The position numbers were made by a program, and so were the translations under genes. Below, piece by piece: positions 30,673 through 38,718 of a DNA stretch of 64,000 bases; positions within the stretch are counted from its first letter, which is position 1; each line of letters begins with the position of its first letter. The notes under the pieces were generated by a model. That model was not told where the DNA came from and did no database searches. It saw nothing but the letters and a program-made list of their open reading frames with translations. Origin of the DNA: Nothopassalora personata (taxonomy: Eukaryota; Ascomycota; Dothideomycetes; Mycosphaerellales; Mycosphaerellaceae). The stretch lies in the NCBI GenBank assembly GCA_033816765.1, contig CM066296.1:1612001-1676000 (forward strand), written 5' to 3'.

Positions 30673-31410
30673 AATACTCATTAAGGTAAAAGTACTTATA
30701 TTGGGGGTTATAGGCTATACTTTCTTCTGAAGACTAGATAAATAGCCTATTAATATACTAGAACTAAGAATATAGAGGCTATAAGGTATAGGTCTACGTA
30801 ATGTTAAAGAGCCTATGAGACGTAGTAATATAAGTTTAGAACCTTAATAAAGCTACTTAGTAAAGTATAAAGTAGTATAAAATAGTATAAAAGGATAGTA
30901 TAAGTACTTTATTAAGATAGTACAAGTTCTAGTAGGAATAGAAGATATAAGAATATTCTAGAAAGTTATATTTATAACTCTATAAAATGGCTTACTCTAG
31001 CTTACTCTAGCTACTGTAGGCTAGTAGTAGCTTAGCGGAACTTAATATAAGTTATAGACATAGTATTATATATATAATGAAATCTAAAAGTTAATATTAT
31101 TACTAGAAGAGAAGTTAGATTATTTATTTAATTTAATGTTTTAGATTTAAGCTTCACTTCTAAGTAAGAAACTACCTACTTTATAGCTTATATAGTATAG
31201 AAGGCTCTAGGTGTCTATAGGAGATATACTAGCTCTTTACCCTAGCAAACGTTAAAACCTCCTAGATATACCTAAGTTTAGTAGGCTAAAATTTAGTTTA
31301 TAGTTATAGAGCTAACCGTTATTTACTAATTGTATTAGTTTAGTTTAAAAATTGTAACGTGCTTTAAAGGTGTTATATTACGTTAAAGGAAAAAGAGGTA
31401 AGATACTAGC
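30673..31410. other. RIPed spacer with D-LTR fragments, no gene
   Basis: Contains short stretches resembling D LTR text in both orientations (for example around 31010-31060). No reading frame or complete repeat is recognised. Confidence 0.4.
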
Positions 31411-31434
31411 TATTATTATTATTATTATTATTAT
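31411..31434 (+). repeat. (ATT)n microsatellite, left part
   Basis: 24 bp of TAT/ATT repeats. Its last five bases ATTAT (31430-31434) are duplicated after element B at 38179-38183, so B inserted into the tract. Confidence 0.9.
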
Positions 31435-31592
31435 TGTAAGGGGCGAGCCCTTGCATCTTGGCACGGGCTGAGCCCGTGCGGACCTGACTCCGTTTTCTTT
31501 GTTCCGGGCTTCGCTCGGTTTTCTCCTTCTTCTGTATCGAACTTATTGCATACCACACAGAACCTCAGTGTACACGTCGTTCACCCGTGACA
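31435..31592 (+). repeat. 5' LTR of element B
   Basis: 158 bp, identical to 38021-38178. It contains the perfect inverted repeat GCACGGGCTGAGCCCGTGC (31461-31479), a CT-rich tract (31519-31533) without a clear TATA box, and then ATCGAACTTA (31536-31545), the likely RNA 5' end and self-primer. Confidence 0.93.
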
Positions 31593-31603
31593 TTAAGTTC
31601 GAT
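31593..31603 (+). promoter_or_regulatory. self-priming primer-binding site of element B
   Basis: TTAAGTTCGAT begins directly after the LTR. Ten bases (TAAGTTCGAT) complement ATCGAACTTA at 31536-31545 in the LTR exactly. There is no TGG-type tRNA complement. The same pairing is retained in B1. Confidence 0.72.
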
Positions 31604-31650
31604 CCATTCGAATCAACCAGGCACCCGCCATTAAAGAGACGGAATACGTG

Positions 31651-32856
31651 ATGGCGTCGTCGGGTAGCGAGAACCCCGGGGTTGGTGCCTCGAATGAAAA
31701 TTTTCAGCTTATGCTCGAGCAATTGTACCAGCGACAGGAAGAGATGCAGGCCGAACTGATTGCAACGCGCGCCGCCTTGAAAGAGTCGGAAGACGCTCGA
31801 CGTCAGTCAACCCCTGCAGTCTCACTACCAGTTCCGGACGACGCGTCTACTGGTGACCTAATGAGACAGTTGCTGCAGACGCTGAATGCCGCCGCGAACG
31901 CGCCGCGCAGCGGCGGAGAACCGTCGGGTCCCAGAGGCTGGAACCCGCCCTCATGGGATGGCAAAGCCGAAACATTCAGGGACTACTTCCTAAGGTTGAA
32001 AAGTTCCTTCAGGGTGCGTTCCGCACTGAAACCGACGCTCTCCAATGAATTCTACTGGGACGCGATCAACGACACGTTGCTAGCGAGGGAGCGCACGAGG
32101 ATGCGGCACTTCTGGGACAAGGGAGACGGTGAACTTGGGAAGGACCCCGTTGCTTTCTTTGCGCAACTCGAAAAGGTCTTTGGCGATAGCAACGAACGCG
32201 CCAAGGCTCTAGAACAACTCACCAAGATTAGACACGTGAACGGACAACCGTGGCACGATCACCAGATGAAATTCGACGGACTCCTGTTGACCGCCGGCGG
32301 AGAAGACTGGAGCAATGACGCGAAGATCGGCTACCTCCGCAACACCTTCTCGAATCCCGCCAGAATGTATACGGCAGCCATGCCGAAAAAGGAGGATTAC
32401 TACGAGTTCGCAGAGGAGGTTAAGCGGATCATGACCAACCTCGAGGACACAGACCAGTTTAGAATAGCCCACAAGAAGTGGAAGGACAACAACAAGGACT
32501 CCAGTGCGACCACCACGGTTACCACTCGTTCTTTTGCGGGACCTACCGTTACCCGGGTGGACCATGATGGTGACACCATCATGGCACCAACCCGAACGAA
32601 CGGAGGCCGCTCTAGAAGTCGTGGAGACCGGAAGGAGGACAAGGGGAAGCAGAGAGCGAAATGGGTCGACACCGCTGAGAGAGATCGAAGGCGCCAAGAA
32701 CAGCTCTGTTTCCGTTGCGGAGCGAGCGGGCATCGAGTGAAGGAATGTCCGTACGCCGCAGCAGTCAACCCCACCAAGATCAACGCAGCCTCAGTTGCGC
32801 CGATCCTGGAAGACGACGGGTTTGAGTCGGATCCCGAAGATGTGGGAAAAGACTAG
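31651..32856 (+). CDS. gag: gag of element B
   Basis: 401 codons from ATG at 31651 (MASSGSENPG; the frame extends one codon upstream but that codon is GTG) to TAG at 32854. Residues 15-50 form a coiled coil (EQLYQRQEEMQAELIATRAAL). A capsid-like region follows (FRDYFLRLKSSF..., FFAQLEKVFGDSNERAKALEQL). A basic stretch (RSRSRGDRKEDKGKQR) precedes a canonical zinc knuckle CFRCGASGHRVKEC (CX2CX4HX4C, from residue 353). This is the structural protein that packages element RNA. The start lies 58 nt after the LTR. The frame is intact, whereas B1 and B2 have ATG to ATA at the same position. Confidence 0.92.
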   Translation: MASSGSENPGVGASNENFQLMLEQLYQRQEEMQAELIATRAALKESEDARRQSTPAVSLPVPDDASTGDLMRQLLQTLNAAANAPRSGGEPSGPRGWNPPSWDGKAETFRDYFLRLKSSFRVRSALKPTLSNEFYWDAINDTLLARERTRMRHFWDKGDGELGKDPVAFFAQLEKVFGDSNERAKALEQLTKIRHVNGQPWHDHQMKFDGLLLTAGGEDWSNDAKIGYLRNTFSNPARMYTAAMPKKEDYYEFAEEVKRIMTNLEDTDQFRIAHKKWKDNNKDSSATTTVTTRSFAGPTVTRVDHDGDTIMAPTRTNGGRSRSRGDRKEDKGKQRAKWVDTAERDRRRQEQLCFRCGASGHRVKECPYAAAVNPTKINAASVAPILEDDGFESDPEDVGKD

Positions 32857-32883
32857 CTCCTGGGCGAAAGCCAGCACCAGGAG
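32844..32883 (+). promoter_or_regulatory. -1 ribosomal frameshift signal between gag and pol of element B
   Basis: The gag frame ends GTG GGA AAA GAC TAG, so G_GGA_AAA (32844-32850) fits X_XXY_YYZ. After a 6-nt spacer, CTCCTGG (32857-32863) pairs perfectly with CCAGGAG (32877-32883) around a 13-nt loop. Pol is open in the -1 frame from 32826. It is the same design as element A, with one codon between heptamer and stop. Confidence 0.83.
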
Positions 32884-35800
32884 ACAAAGAAGCACTGGTA
32901 AAGGGGTGGAACGCTGCCAAGAGTTCTATGAACGGGAACCTTGTATATACCGACTTACTCCTGAACGAAAGTTACGGCACGTTTGCCCTTATCGATGAAG
33001 GATGCATGTGTTATGCTGTAATTAACGGAGACCTAGCGAAAGGACTCGGTCTCACGTATGTCAGCAACGAGAGCCGCAAGGCTACAGGGTTCACCAAAGC
33101 GATGCGAAACTCGATTGAAGGAGTAGTTGCTTTCCACATGGAAATCGCCGGCATCCACGAGGTCGTGTACGCATACGTCGTGCCCGACTTGGACTTCCCG
33201 ATGATTCTGGGGAACCCTTGGAAAGCGCACAATCAAATCCGAACTGCGCCAGAAAAGCACCGGTACTACCACGGTTTGGCAAAGAAATGGGTGCCCGAAG
33301 GACGCAACCATAAAGAACGCGAGGCGGGCGAACGTTTTGCTACGATCGCCGCGGCAACCGTGGAGGACATCAAGAAAGCCCTGAGCAAGAAGGAACCGCC
33401 CACGAGGGAGGAGCTCAAAATGAAGCTGCCTCCGGAACTTTGGGACATGATCCCACTCTTTTCCACGCGGGAAGCCGACAAGCTCGCGCCCCATCGTGGG
33501 GAACTTGACCACAGGATCGAGATCCGGACGAAACCAGACGGATCGCAGGAGCCACTGCCCTGGGGACCGTTGTATAGCATGTCGAAAGACGAGCTGCTGG
33601 TGCTACGCAAGTCGCTAACCGAGCTGCATCGCAAGGGATACATCCGTCCCTCCACCTCAGAAGCGGCGGCCCCCGTCCTGTTTGTGAAGAAGCCCGGAGG
33701 AGGACTACGCTTTTGCTGCGATTATAGGGCGCTGAACGCGATTACGAAGCAAGATCGCTACCCGCTGCCTTTGATCCCGGAGACCATCCGAAATCTAACG
33801 GGAGCCAGATGGATGACGAAGGTGGACGTAGTTGCCGCGTTCCACCATCTCCGGATGGCAAGAGGCGAGGAGTACAAGACCGCGTTTAGAACGAGATTTG
33901 GCCTGTGGGAGTGGTTGGTGTGTCCGTTTGGTTTGTCCGGGGCGCCGGCAACTTTCCAACGGTATATTAACAGTTTGCTGCGGGAACACCTGGACGACTT
34001 CGCCTCTGCATACGCTGATGACGTAGTGATCTACTCGGATGGGTCGAAGGAGGACCACTTCAAGAAGGTTCGCATCGTTCTCCATAAGCTTTGGGACGGA
34101 GGCCTGTTCTTAGATCCAGGTAAATGCGAGTTCGCACAGAAGAAGATCAAGTACCTAGGGTTCATCGTCCACGCCGACGGAAAGGGGGTGGGACCAGACC
34201 CGGAAAAGGTGGATGCCGTACGGGACTGGAAGACGCCCGTCACTCAGAAAGAAGTGCGTCGTTTCCTCGGGTTCGCGAATTACTACAGAATGTTCATCCC
34301 CAACTACTCGAAGTTGGCCGAACCCTTGACGTCGCTGACGGGAAAGAAAACGCCGTTCTCCTGGGGGAAACGTCAGGAGGACGCCTTTCAGGCCCTGAAG
34401 AGGAAGTACTGTGAAGCTCCTGTGCTGGCCCATTGGAACCCGGAGCTTCCCACCTTTTTGGAGACGGACTGCAGTGGATTTGCCCTGGGTGGCGCTCTCC
34501 TGCAAGAAAAGGACGGGGTAGTGAAGCCGGTAGGGTTCTACTCAAAGAAACTGAATAAGGCTGAGATTAACTACGACATCCATGACAAAGAGATGCTCGC
34601 AGTAGTCTCCTGCCTCAAAGAGTGGGCCCCCGAGCTGAAAACGTGTGGTCCCTTTACAATTTGGACGGACCACAAGAACCTTGAGTACTTTATGACAAAG
34701 AGGCAGTTGTCTGAGAGGCAGATCAGGTGGGTGGAGCACATCGCGTTGTTTCAGTTTACCCTGGTATACAGGCCGGGCGCCGAGGCAATTGTGCCGGATG
34801 CATTGTCACGGAGGGAGCAGGATACGCTCGGCCAGGACGACAAATTGTCGCGTTTTCGCAGGTTCTTGCGGCCGGATGCCATACGCAATTGGCCGGCTCC
34901 AGGGGGGGAAGGCGAGGTGGTAGCAGATGCACCTTCATCCGCTACGATGGTTTCATCGGTCCAGATTATGGCCACCCAATTCGGAGTCGACTCCACCGAG
35001 AAAACGTCGGACTCACCGGGCGCATCATCGGGCCCCTTCACAGATCCAGAATTGAACGAGATCTGGAGGAAGACCGCCGATGAAGACAGCACGTTTCAGG
35101 CAGTACTCCACGCAGTAAGAACCGGGGCGCGTTCACTCCCGAGCGAAGTGAAGCTCAAGGTACAAGCCGGTGACTGCAGCATCGACGACAACGGACACCT
35201 GCGGCACCGCGGAAGAATCTGGGTGCCGGGAGCCCCAGCAACGACGGAAGCCGACTACAAAGAGGCGGGCGCGGAGATATTGCAGAACGATGTCCTGCGG
35301 ACGAAGCTCATCCAGTCCGTTCATGATTCACCGGTCTACGGCCATCCAGGCAGGGACTCCACAGCGTCTATCTTGAGACGTAACTTTTACTGGCCTCTAC
35401 AGTCAAGGCACGTGAGACAGTTCTTGAGGAACTGCGATCACTGTGGGAGAAATAAGGTATGGAGGGAGCAAAAGCATGGACTCCTTCAGCCTTTACCGGT
35501 ACCCGATCGTTTCTTCCAGGAGATCTCTATGGATTTCATGACGGACATGCCGGAGTCGCAGGGAAACACTTGCTTGTGGGTAATCAAGGACAGACTGAGC
35601 AAGACCGTCGTCTTGGAAGCGATGTCCACCATGAAAGCGGAGGACTGCGCCGAGAGATTCCTGGACTGCTGGATGAGATACTACGGGATTCCTAAGGCCA
35701 TCACGAGCGATAGAGGCACGAACTGGACAAGCACATTCTGGAAGACATTCTGTCGTTTAACCGGCGTGAAGCAGAGACTTAGCTCCGCCTACCACCCACA

Positions 35801-36650
35801 AACGGACGGAGGGCCCGAGAGGTTGAACCAAGAAGTGCAGGCGTACCTTCGGAATTATGTCAACCACGAGCAGTCCGATTGGAAAAAGTGGCTCTCCACC
35901 GCTCAGCTGGCGCTGAACGGACGGTACCAAGCGGGCCTAGGCATGAGCCCCTTCTTTGCCGTCCACGGTTACGAAGCGCCATTCCCCGTCCAGTTGCAGC
36001 CGGACTCAACGACTTCGTCGCTGGATGCCGCCAAACGGGCAACGCTCTTTGTGGAAAGGATGCAGCAGATCACGGACCTGTGCCAAGCGAGCATGGCGGA
36101 CTCCGCCCAGGAGCAAGAGGAGAGCGCCAACAAAGATCGGAAGCCAGCGCCGATTTATCGGGTCGGTGACAAGGTGTGGCTGGATCTAAGGAACTACACT
36201 ACGACCCGGCCGAAGAAGAGTATCGACCATAAGCACGCAAAGTACACGGTGGCGGAGGTCATCTCACCGCTGTCCATCCGATTGTCAGGGATCCCCGATG
36301 GAATCCACCCGGTCTTTCACCCAGACTTGTTGCGACCTGCAAGCCAAGACCCGTTGCCTGGACAGGAGATCGACGACAAACAGCCGGACCCCATCCTCAT
36401 TGAATCTCATGAGGAATGGCATGTAGAGGAGATTCTCTGCGCCAGAACCAAGGCGAAAGGGAGGGGCAAAGCACGCGAAGTCCTAGTGAAATGGACTGGA
36501 TACCACAAGCCTACGTGGGAACCATTGGAGTATCTAGCGGACACAGCTGCAGCAGACGACTTTGAGAAAAAGCACGGCAACCCGATGACGCACGATGGAC
36601 CAAGGCAAGCATGGGAAGTCAAGAAGAAGGGCAGGGCGACAGGTAAGTGA
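32850..36650 (+). CDS. pol: pol polyprotein of element B (protease-RT-RNase H-integrase-chromodomain)
   Basis: Open in the -1 frame from 32826 to the stop at 36648-36650; the first ATG is at 32928. Counting from that ATG (1240 codons): protease region with LIDEGCMCYAVI (Asp23-Glu24-Gly25 instead of the usual D-S/T-G); RT with KVDVVAAFHHL (298-308) and catalytic YADD (362-365); RNase H from ETDCSG (512-517); integrase zinc residues H799, H806, C836, C839 and catalytic D869, D928, E964 (D-x35-E); chromodomain 1164-1215 (WHVEEIL...VLVKWTGYHKPTWEPLEYL). All RT and integrase catalytic residues checked are present. The protease Glu is odd but may be tolerated. Proteolytic processing and chromatin targeting are inferred from the family. 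Confidence 0.93.
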   Translation, partial: RLAPGRKPAPGDKEALVKGWNAAKSSMNGNLVYTDLLLNESYGTFALIDEGCMCYAVINGDLAKGLGLTYVSNESRKATGFTKAMRNSIEGVVAFHMEIAGIHEVVYAYVVPDLDFPMILGNPWKAHNQIRTAPEKHRYYHGLAKKWVPEGRNHKEREAGERFATIAAATVEDIKKALSKKEPPTREELKMKLPPELWDMIPLFSTREADKLAPHRGELDHRIEIRTKPDGSQEPLPWGPLYSMSKDELLVLRKSLTELHRKGYIRPSTSEAAAPVLFVKKPGGGLRFCCDYRALNAITKQDRYPLPLIPETIRNLTGARWMTKVDVVAAFHHLRMARGEEYKTAFRTRFGLWEWLVCPFGLSGAPATFQRYINSLLREHLDDFASAYADDVVIYSDGSKEDHFKKVRIVLHKLWDGGLFLDPGKCEFAQKKIKYLGFIVHADGKGVGPDPEKVDAVRDWKTPVTQKEVRRFLGFANYYRMFIPNYSKLAEPLTSLTGKKTPFSWGKRQEDAFQALKRKYCEAPVLAHWNPELPTFLETDCSGFALGGALLQEKDGVVKPVGFYSKKLNKAEINYDIHDKEMLAVVSCLKEWAPELKTCGPFTIWTDHKNLEYFMTKRQLSERQIRWVEHIALFQFTLVYRPGAEAIVPDALSRREQDTLGQDDKLSRFRRFLRPDAIRNWPAPGGEGEVVADAPSSATMVSSVQIMATQFGVDSTEKTSDSPGASSGPFTDPELNEIWRKTADEDSTFQAVLHAVRTGARSLPSEVKLKVQAGDCSIDDNGHLRHRGRIWVPGAPATTEADYKEAGAEILQNDVLRTKLIQSVHDSPVYGHPGRDSTASILRRNFYWPLQSRHVRQFLRNCDHCGRNKVWREQKHGLLQPLPVPDRFFQEISMDFMTDMPESQGNTCLWVIKDRLSKTVVLEAMSTMKAEDCAERFLDCWMRYYGIPKAITSDRGTNWTSTFWKTFCRLTGVKQRLSSAYHPQTDGGPERLNQEVQAYLRNYVNHEQSDWKKWLSTAQLALNGRYQAGLGMSPFFAVHGYEAPFPVQLQPDSTTSSLDAAKRATLFVERMQQITDLCQASMADSAQEQEESANKDRKPAPIYRVGDKVWLDLRNYTTTRPKKSIDHKHAKYTVAEVISPLSIRLSGIPDGIHPVFHPDLLRPASQDPLPGQEIDDKQPDPILIESHEEWHVEEILCARTKAKGRGKAREVLVKWTGYHKPTWEPLEYLADTAAADDFEKKHGNPMTHDGPRQAWEVKKKGRATGK

Positions 36651-38000
36651 CGGATTGCGGGTCAGTTGACATGAGCACAGGCGTTTGGGAGCAGGAGTCA
36701 GATTGAGAGCACGTGAGAAAATGAAAAAGTTTTAAAGAATTTCATTCATTCATGCCGCCAAAAGGCAGCGGGGCCCGACCAAAAAGAAGCGGAGGCCGGC
36801 CCACCCCATACGGGGATGGCAAAAGCATTGTGATGGCCCGACCGCGGCCCGCGCGAAAACCACCGGAGACCACTCAAGACATGTCGCGGCGGGTGCCAAG
36901 GCGGAGGGCAGGAGGGACGGGGCCGCTGGAAAATGATCGGTCAGCGACGTCTTTCAATCGGGGTGCAACACTTACGAGCCAGCTTGCGCGTTGATGGCTC
37001 CCTCCATGGAGCCAGTGACCTGAGCAGCCACAGGACTGAGAGACGGTTAGCGATGGTTTTCAATCGGAGACCGGTGGAAATTACCCGGACAGCAGACCAT
37101 CGGACTCGAGCTTGGAGAGTGGGCGCCAAGCCTTGATAACCTTCTTGAGATTGTCGAGTTTGGTGCTTTTCAGGCGTTAGCCGACGGAAAACGATCGCAG
37201 GCCGGAGACTTACGCCTTGGAAGCGTTGCCGGCACGGGTCCAGGCCGCGTACGCCTTGTGGCAGAGTGCTGGGCTGTGGGGGGTTAGCGGAGTCCGGTCG
37301 AAAGGGGTCGGAGAGCGACTCACAGCGGGCGGCAGCGCTTCTGAAGGCGGCGGCACTCGTCGCAGCTGCGGACTTGAGTGGCGGCCTGCGGATGTTTGTG
37401 AGCGGAGTCCGGCTGGAAAACGTCGGACTCAGGCGTCTTACGGCAGGGCCCACGCAATCGCGGCCAGAGTTGGCGCACTCCAGGCAGTGGTAGAGCATGT
37501 TTTCTGCTGGAAACCAGTTAAAAAGCATCGGAGGCCGGCTCAAAAGAATCGGACTTACTTGATGGTATTGATTGAAGATGTGGTGTTTGGAGGCTGTTGT
37601 GTTGGTGGTGCTGGAATCCGGTTAGTTTCTGTCGGAGCGCGGCAAGAAGGAATCGGATCGAGGGCGAAGGGGATCGTAGAGAGGGGCGGAGGTGATAGGG
37701 CTAGTGGAGGAAGAGGAGGGAGGGTGCTGTCAAGGGGTGTGTTCACATACATTCGCTTAATGGTTGCCGAGCAAAAAAAAAAAAAAAAAAAGGGTAAAAA
37801 AAAAGAGGAAGCTATCCGGTAGATATATTCTGGAGTCCTATTGTTCACATGTGACAATAGCCATTGTCACATGGGTAACAATACGAAACCTCACACTCAC
37901 CTAGGCAACAATGCCACAACACAGCGACGGCGGGACCCGACAATGAAGGCACGGCCTTCGACGGCGACAACAAGCAGGCGGAGGAGACGCTGCAGGCGGC
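36651..38000 (+). other. long 3' non-coding region of element B
   Basis: 1.35 kb between the pol stop and the polypurine tract. It has dispersed degenerate motifs of the type CGGAGGCCGGC and GAAAACGTCGGAC, a poly-A run (37773-37791) and a long hairpin at 37841-37879. Open frames on both strands (for example 37217-37822 plus, 36941-37543 minus) have no recognisable domain and overlap each other. A homologous, RIPed stretch follows pol in B2 (63070-64000), so the region is a stable part of the family rather than a chance insertion. Confidence 0.7.
37841..37879 (+). other. strong inverted repeat in the 3' region of element B
   Basis: CATGTGACAAT (37848-37858) pairs perfectly with ATTGTCACATG (37863-37873) around AGCC. 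Outer ATTGTT/AACAAT arms add six pairs across a small bulge. It could be an RNA structure in the genomic RNA or a scar of a lost insertion; the role is unknown. Confidence 0.6.
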
Positions 38001-38018
38001 GGAGGGGAGAGGGGGGGT
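38001..38018 (+). promoter_or_regulatory. polypurine tract of element B
   Basis: GGAGGGGAGAGGGGGGG followed by TAA directly before the 3' LTR; the expected primer for plus-strand DNA synthesis. A similar tract precedes the 3' LTR of B1. Confidence 0.82.
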
Positions 38019-38020
38019 AA

Positions 38021-38178
38021 TGTAAGGGGCGAGCCCTTGCATCTTGGCACGGGCTGAGCCCGTGCGGACCTGACTCCGTTTTCTTTGTTCCGGGCTTCGC
38101 TCGGTTTTCTCCTTCTTCTGTATCGAACTTATTGCATACCACACAGAACCTCAGTGTACACGTCGTTCACCCGTGACA
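38021..38178 (+). repeat. 3' LTR of element B
   Basis: 158 bp, base-for-base identical to 31435-31592 by eye, followed by the duplicated target ATTAT and the rest of the microsatellite. Confidence 0.93.
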
Positions 38179-38345
<167 letters not shown>

Positions 38346-38353
38346 GTTCTAGG

Positions 38354-38713
38354 TGTTACGGTTTGATTCGTGGAGAACTCACAGCCACTCACTAAGCGAG
38401 GAGAGCAAAGAAACTTGCGGGATGGAGAGCAAGAGATCAAGAGATCGAGAGAGCAAGATCAAGAGATCAAGAGATCAAGAGATCAAGAGAGCAAGAGATC
38501 AAGAGATCAAGAGAGCAAGAGAGAGCAGGACAGATCACGCCAAGACATGGCACTATATAGACGACGCTCTTTTGCAAGTAGATAGGAGCCTCGTGCTCAA
38601 CTCATTTCAAGTATACACCATATACTGTTTGGAACCACTACCTTCATAACTGATTGAGACATCCCTGCAAAGATCCAAGCCCGAGTTGTGATAACGTACA
38701 GCGGTTCCTAACA
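38354..38713 (+). repeat. non-RIPed solo LTR with 5-bp target duplication
   Basis: 360 bp from TGTTACGG to CCTAACA, flanked by a perfect CTAGG duplication (38349-38353 and 38714-38718). It contains a degenerate 8-10-bp GAGATCAA-type minisatellite (~38426-38530) and a TATA-like CACTATATAG near 38551. Its normal dinucleotide content contrasts with the RIPed DNA to the right. Family uncertain; the TGTTA...TAACA ends suit a copia-type LTR. No internal region remains, implying LTR-LTR recombination. Confidence 0.82.
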
Positions 38714-38718
38714 CTAGG

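Larger units (their letters stand above)
31435..38178 (+). mobile_element. complete, non-RIPed Ty3/gypsy chromovirus B
   Basis: A 6744-bp element with identical 158-bp LTRs (31435-31592, 38021-38178; TGTAAG...GTGACA) and a 5-bp duplication ATTAT. Order: LTR, self-priming site, gag, -1 frameshift signal, pol with chromodomain, a 1.35-kb 3' non-coding region, polypurine tract, LTR. Both frames are open and CpA/TpG content is normal, while relatives B1 and B2 in the same window are heavily RIPed. This indicates a recent insertion that may still be mobile. Confidence 0.94.

Noticed and set aside
32209..32733. 174-codon minus-strand frame opposite gag of element B (and similar shadows opposite pol)
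   Set aside because: Antisense open frames are expected opposite GC-rich coding DNA; no domain and no start context.
37217..37822. 201-codon plus-strand open frame in the 3' region of element B (and a 200-codon minus-strand frame at 36941-37543)
   Set aside because: No recognisable domain, composition follows the GC-rich repeats, the two frames overlap on opposite strands, and the plus frame ends in a poly-Lys run from the poly-A tract.
38353..38649. 98-codon frame rich in Arg, Lys, Ser and Asp
   Set aside because: It lies wholly inside a solo LTR and its composition comes from the GAGATCAA-type repeats.
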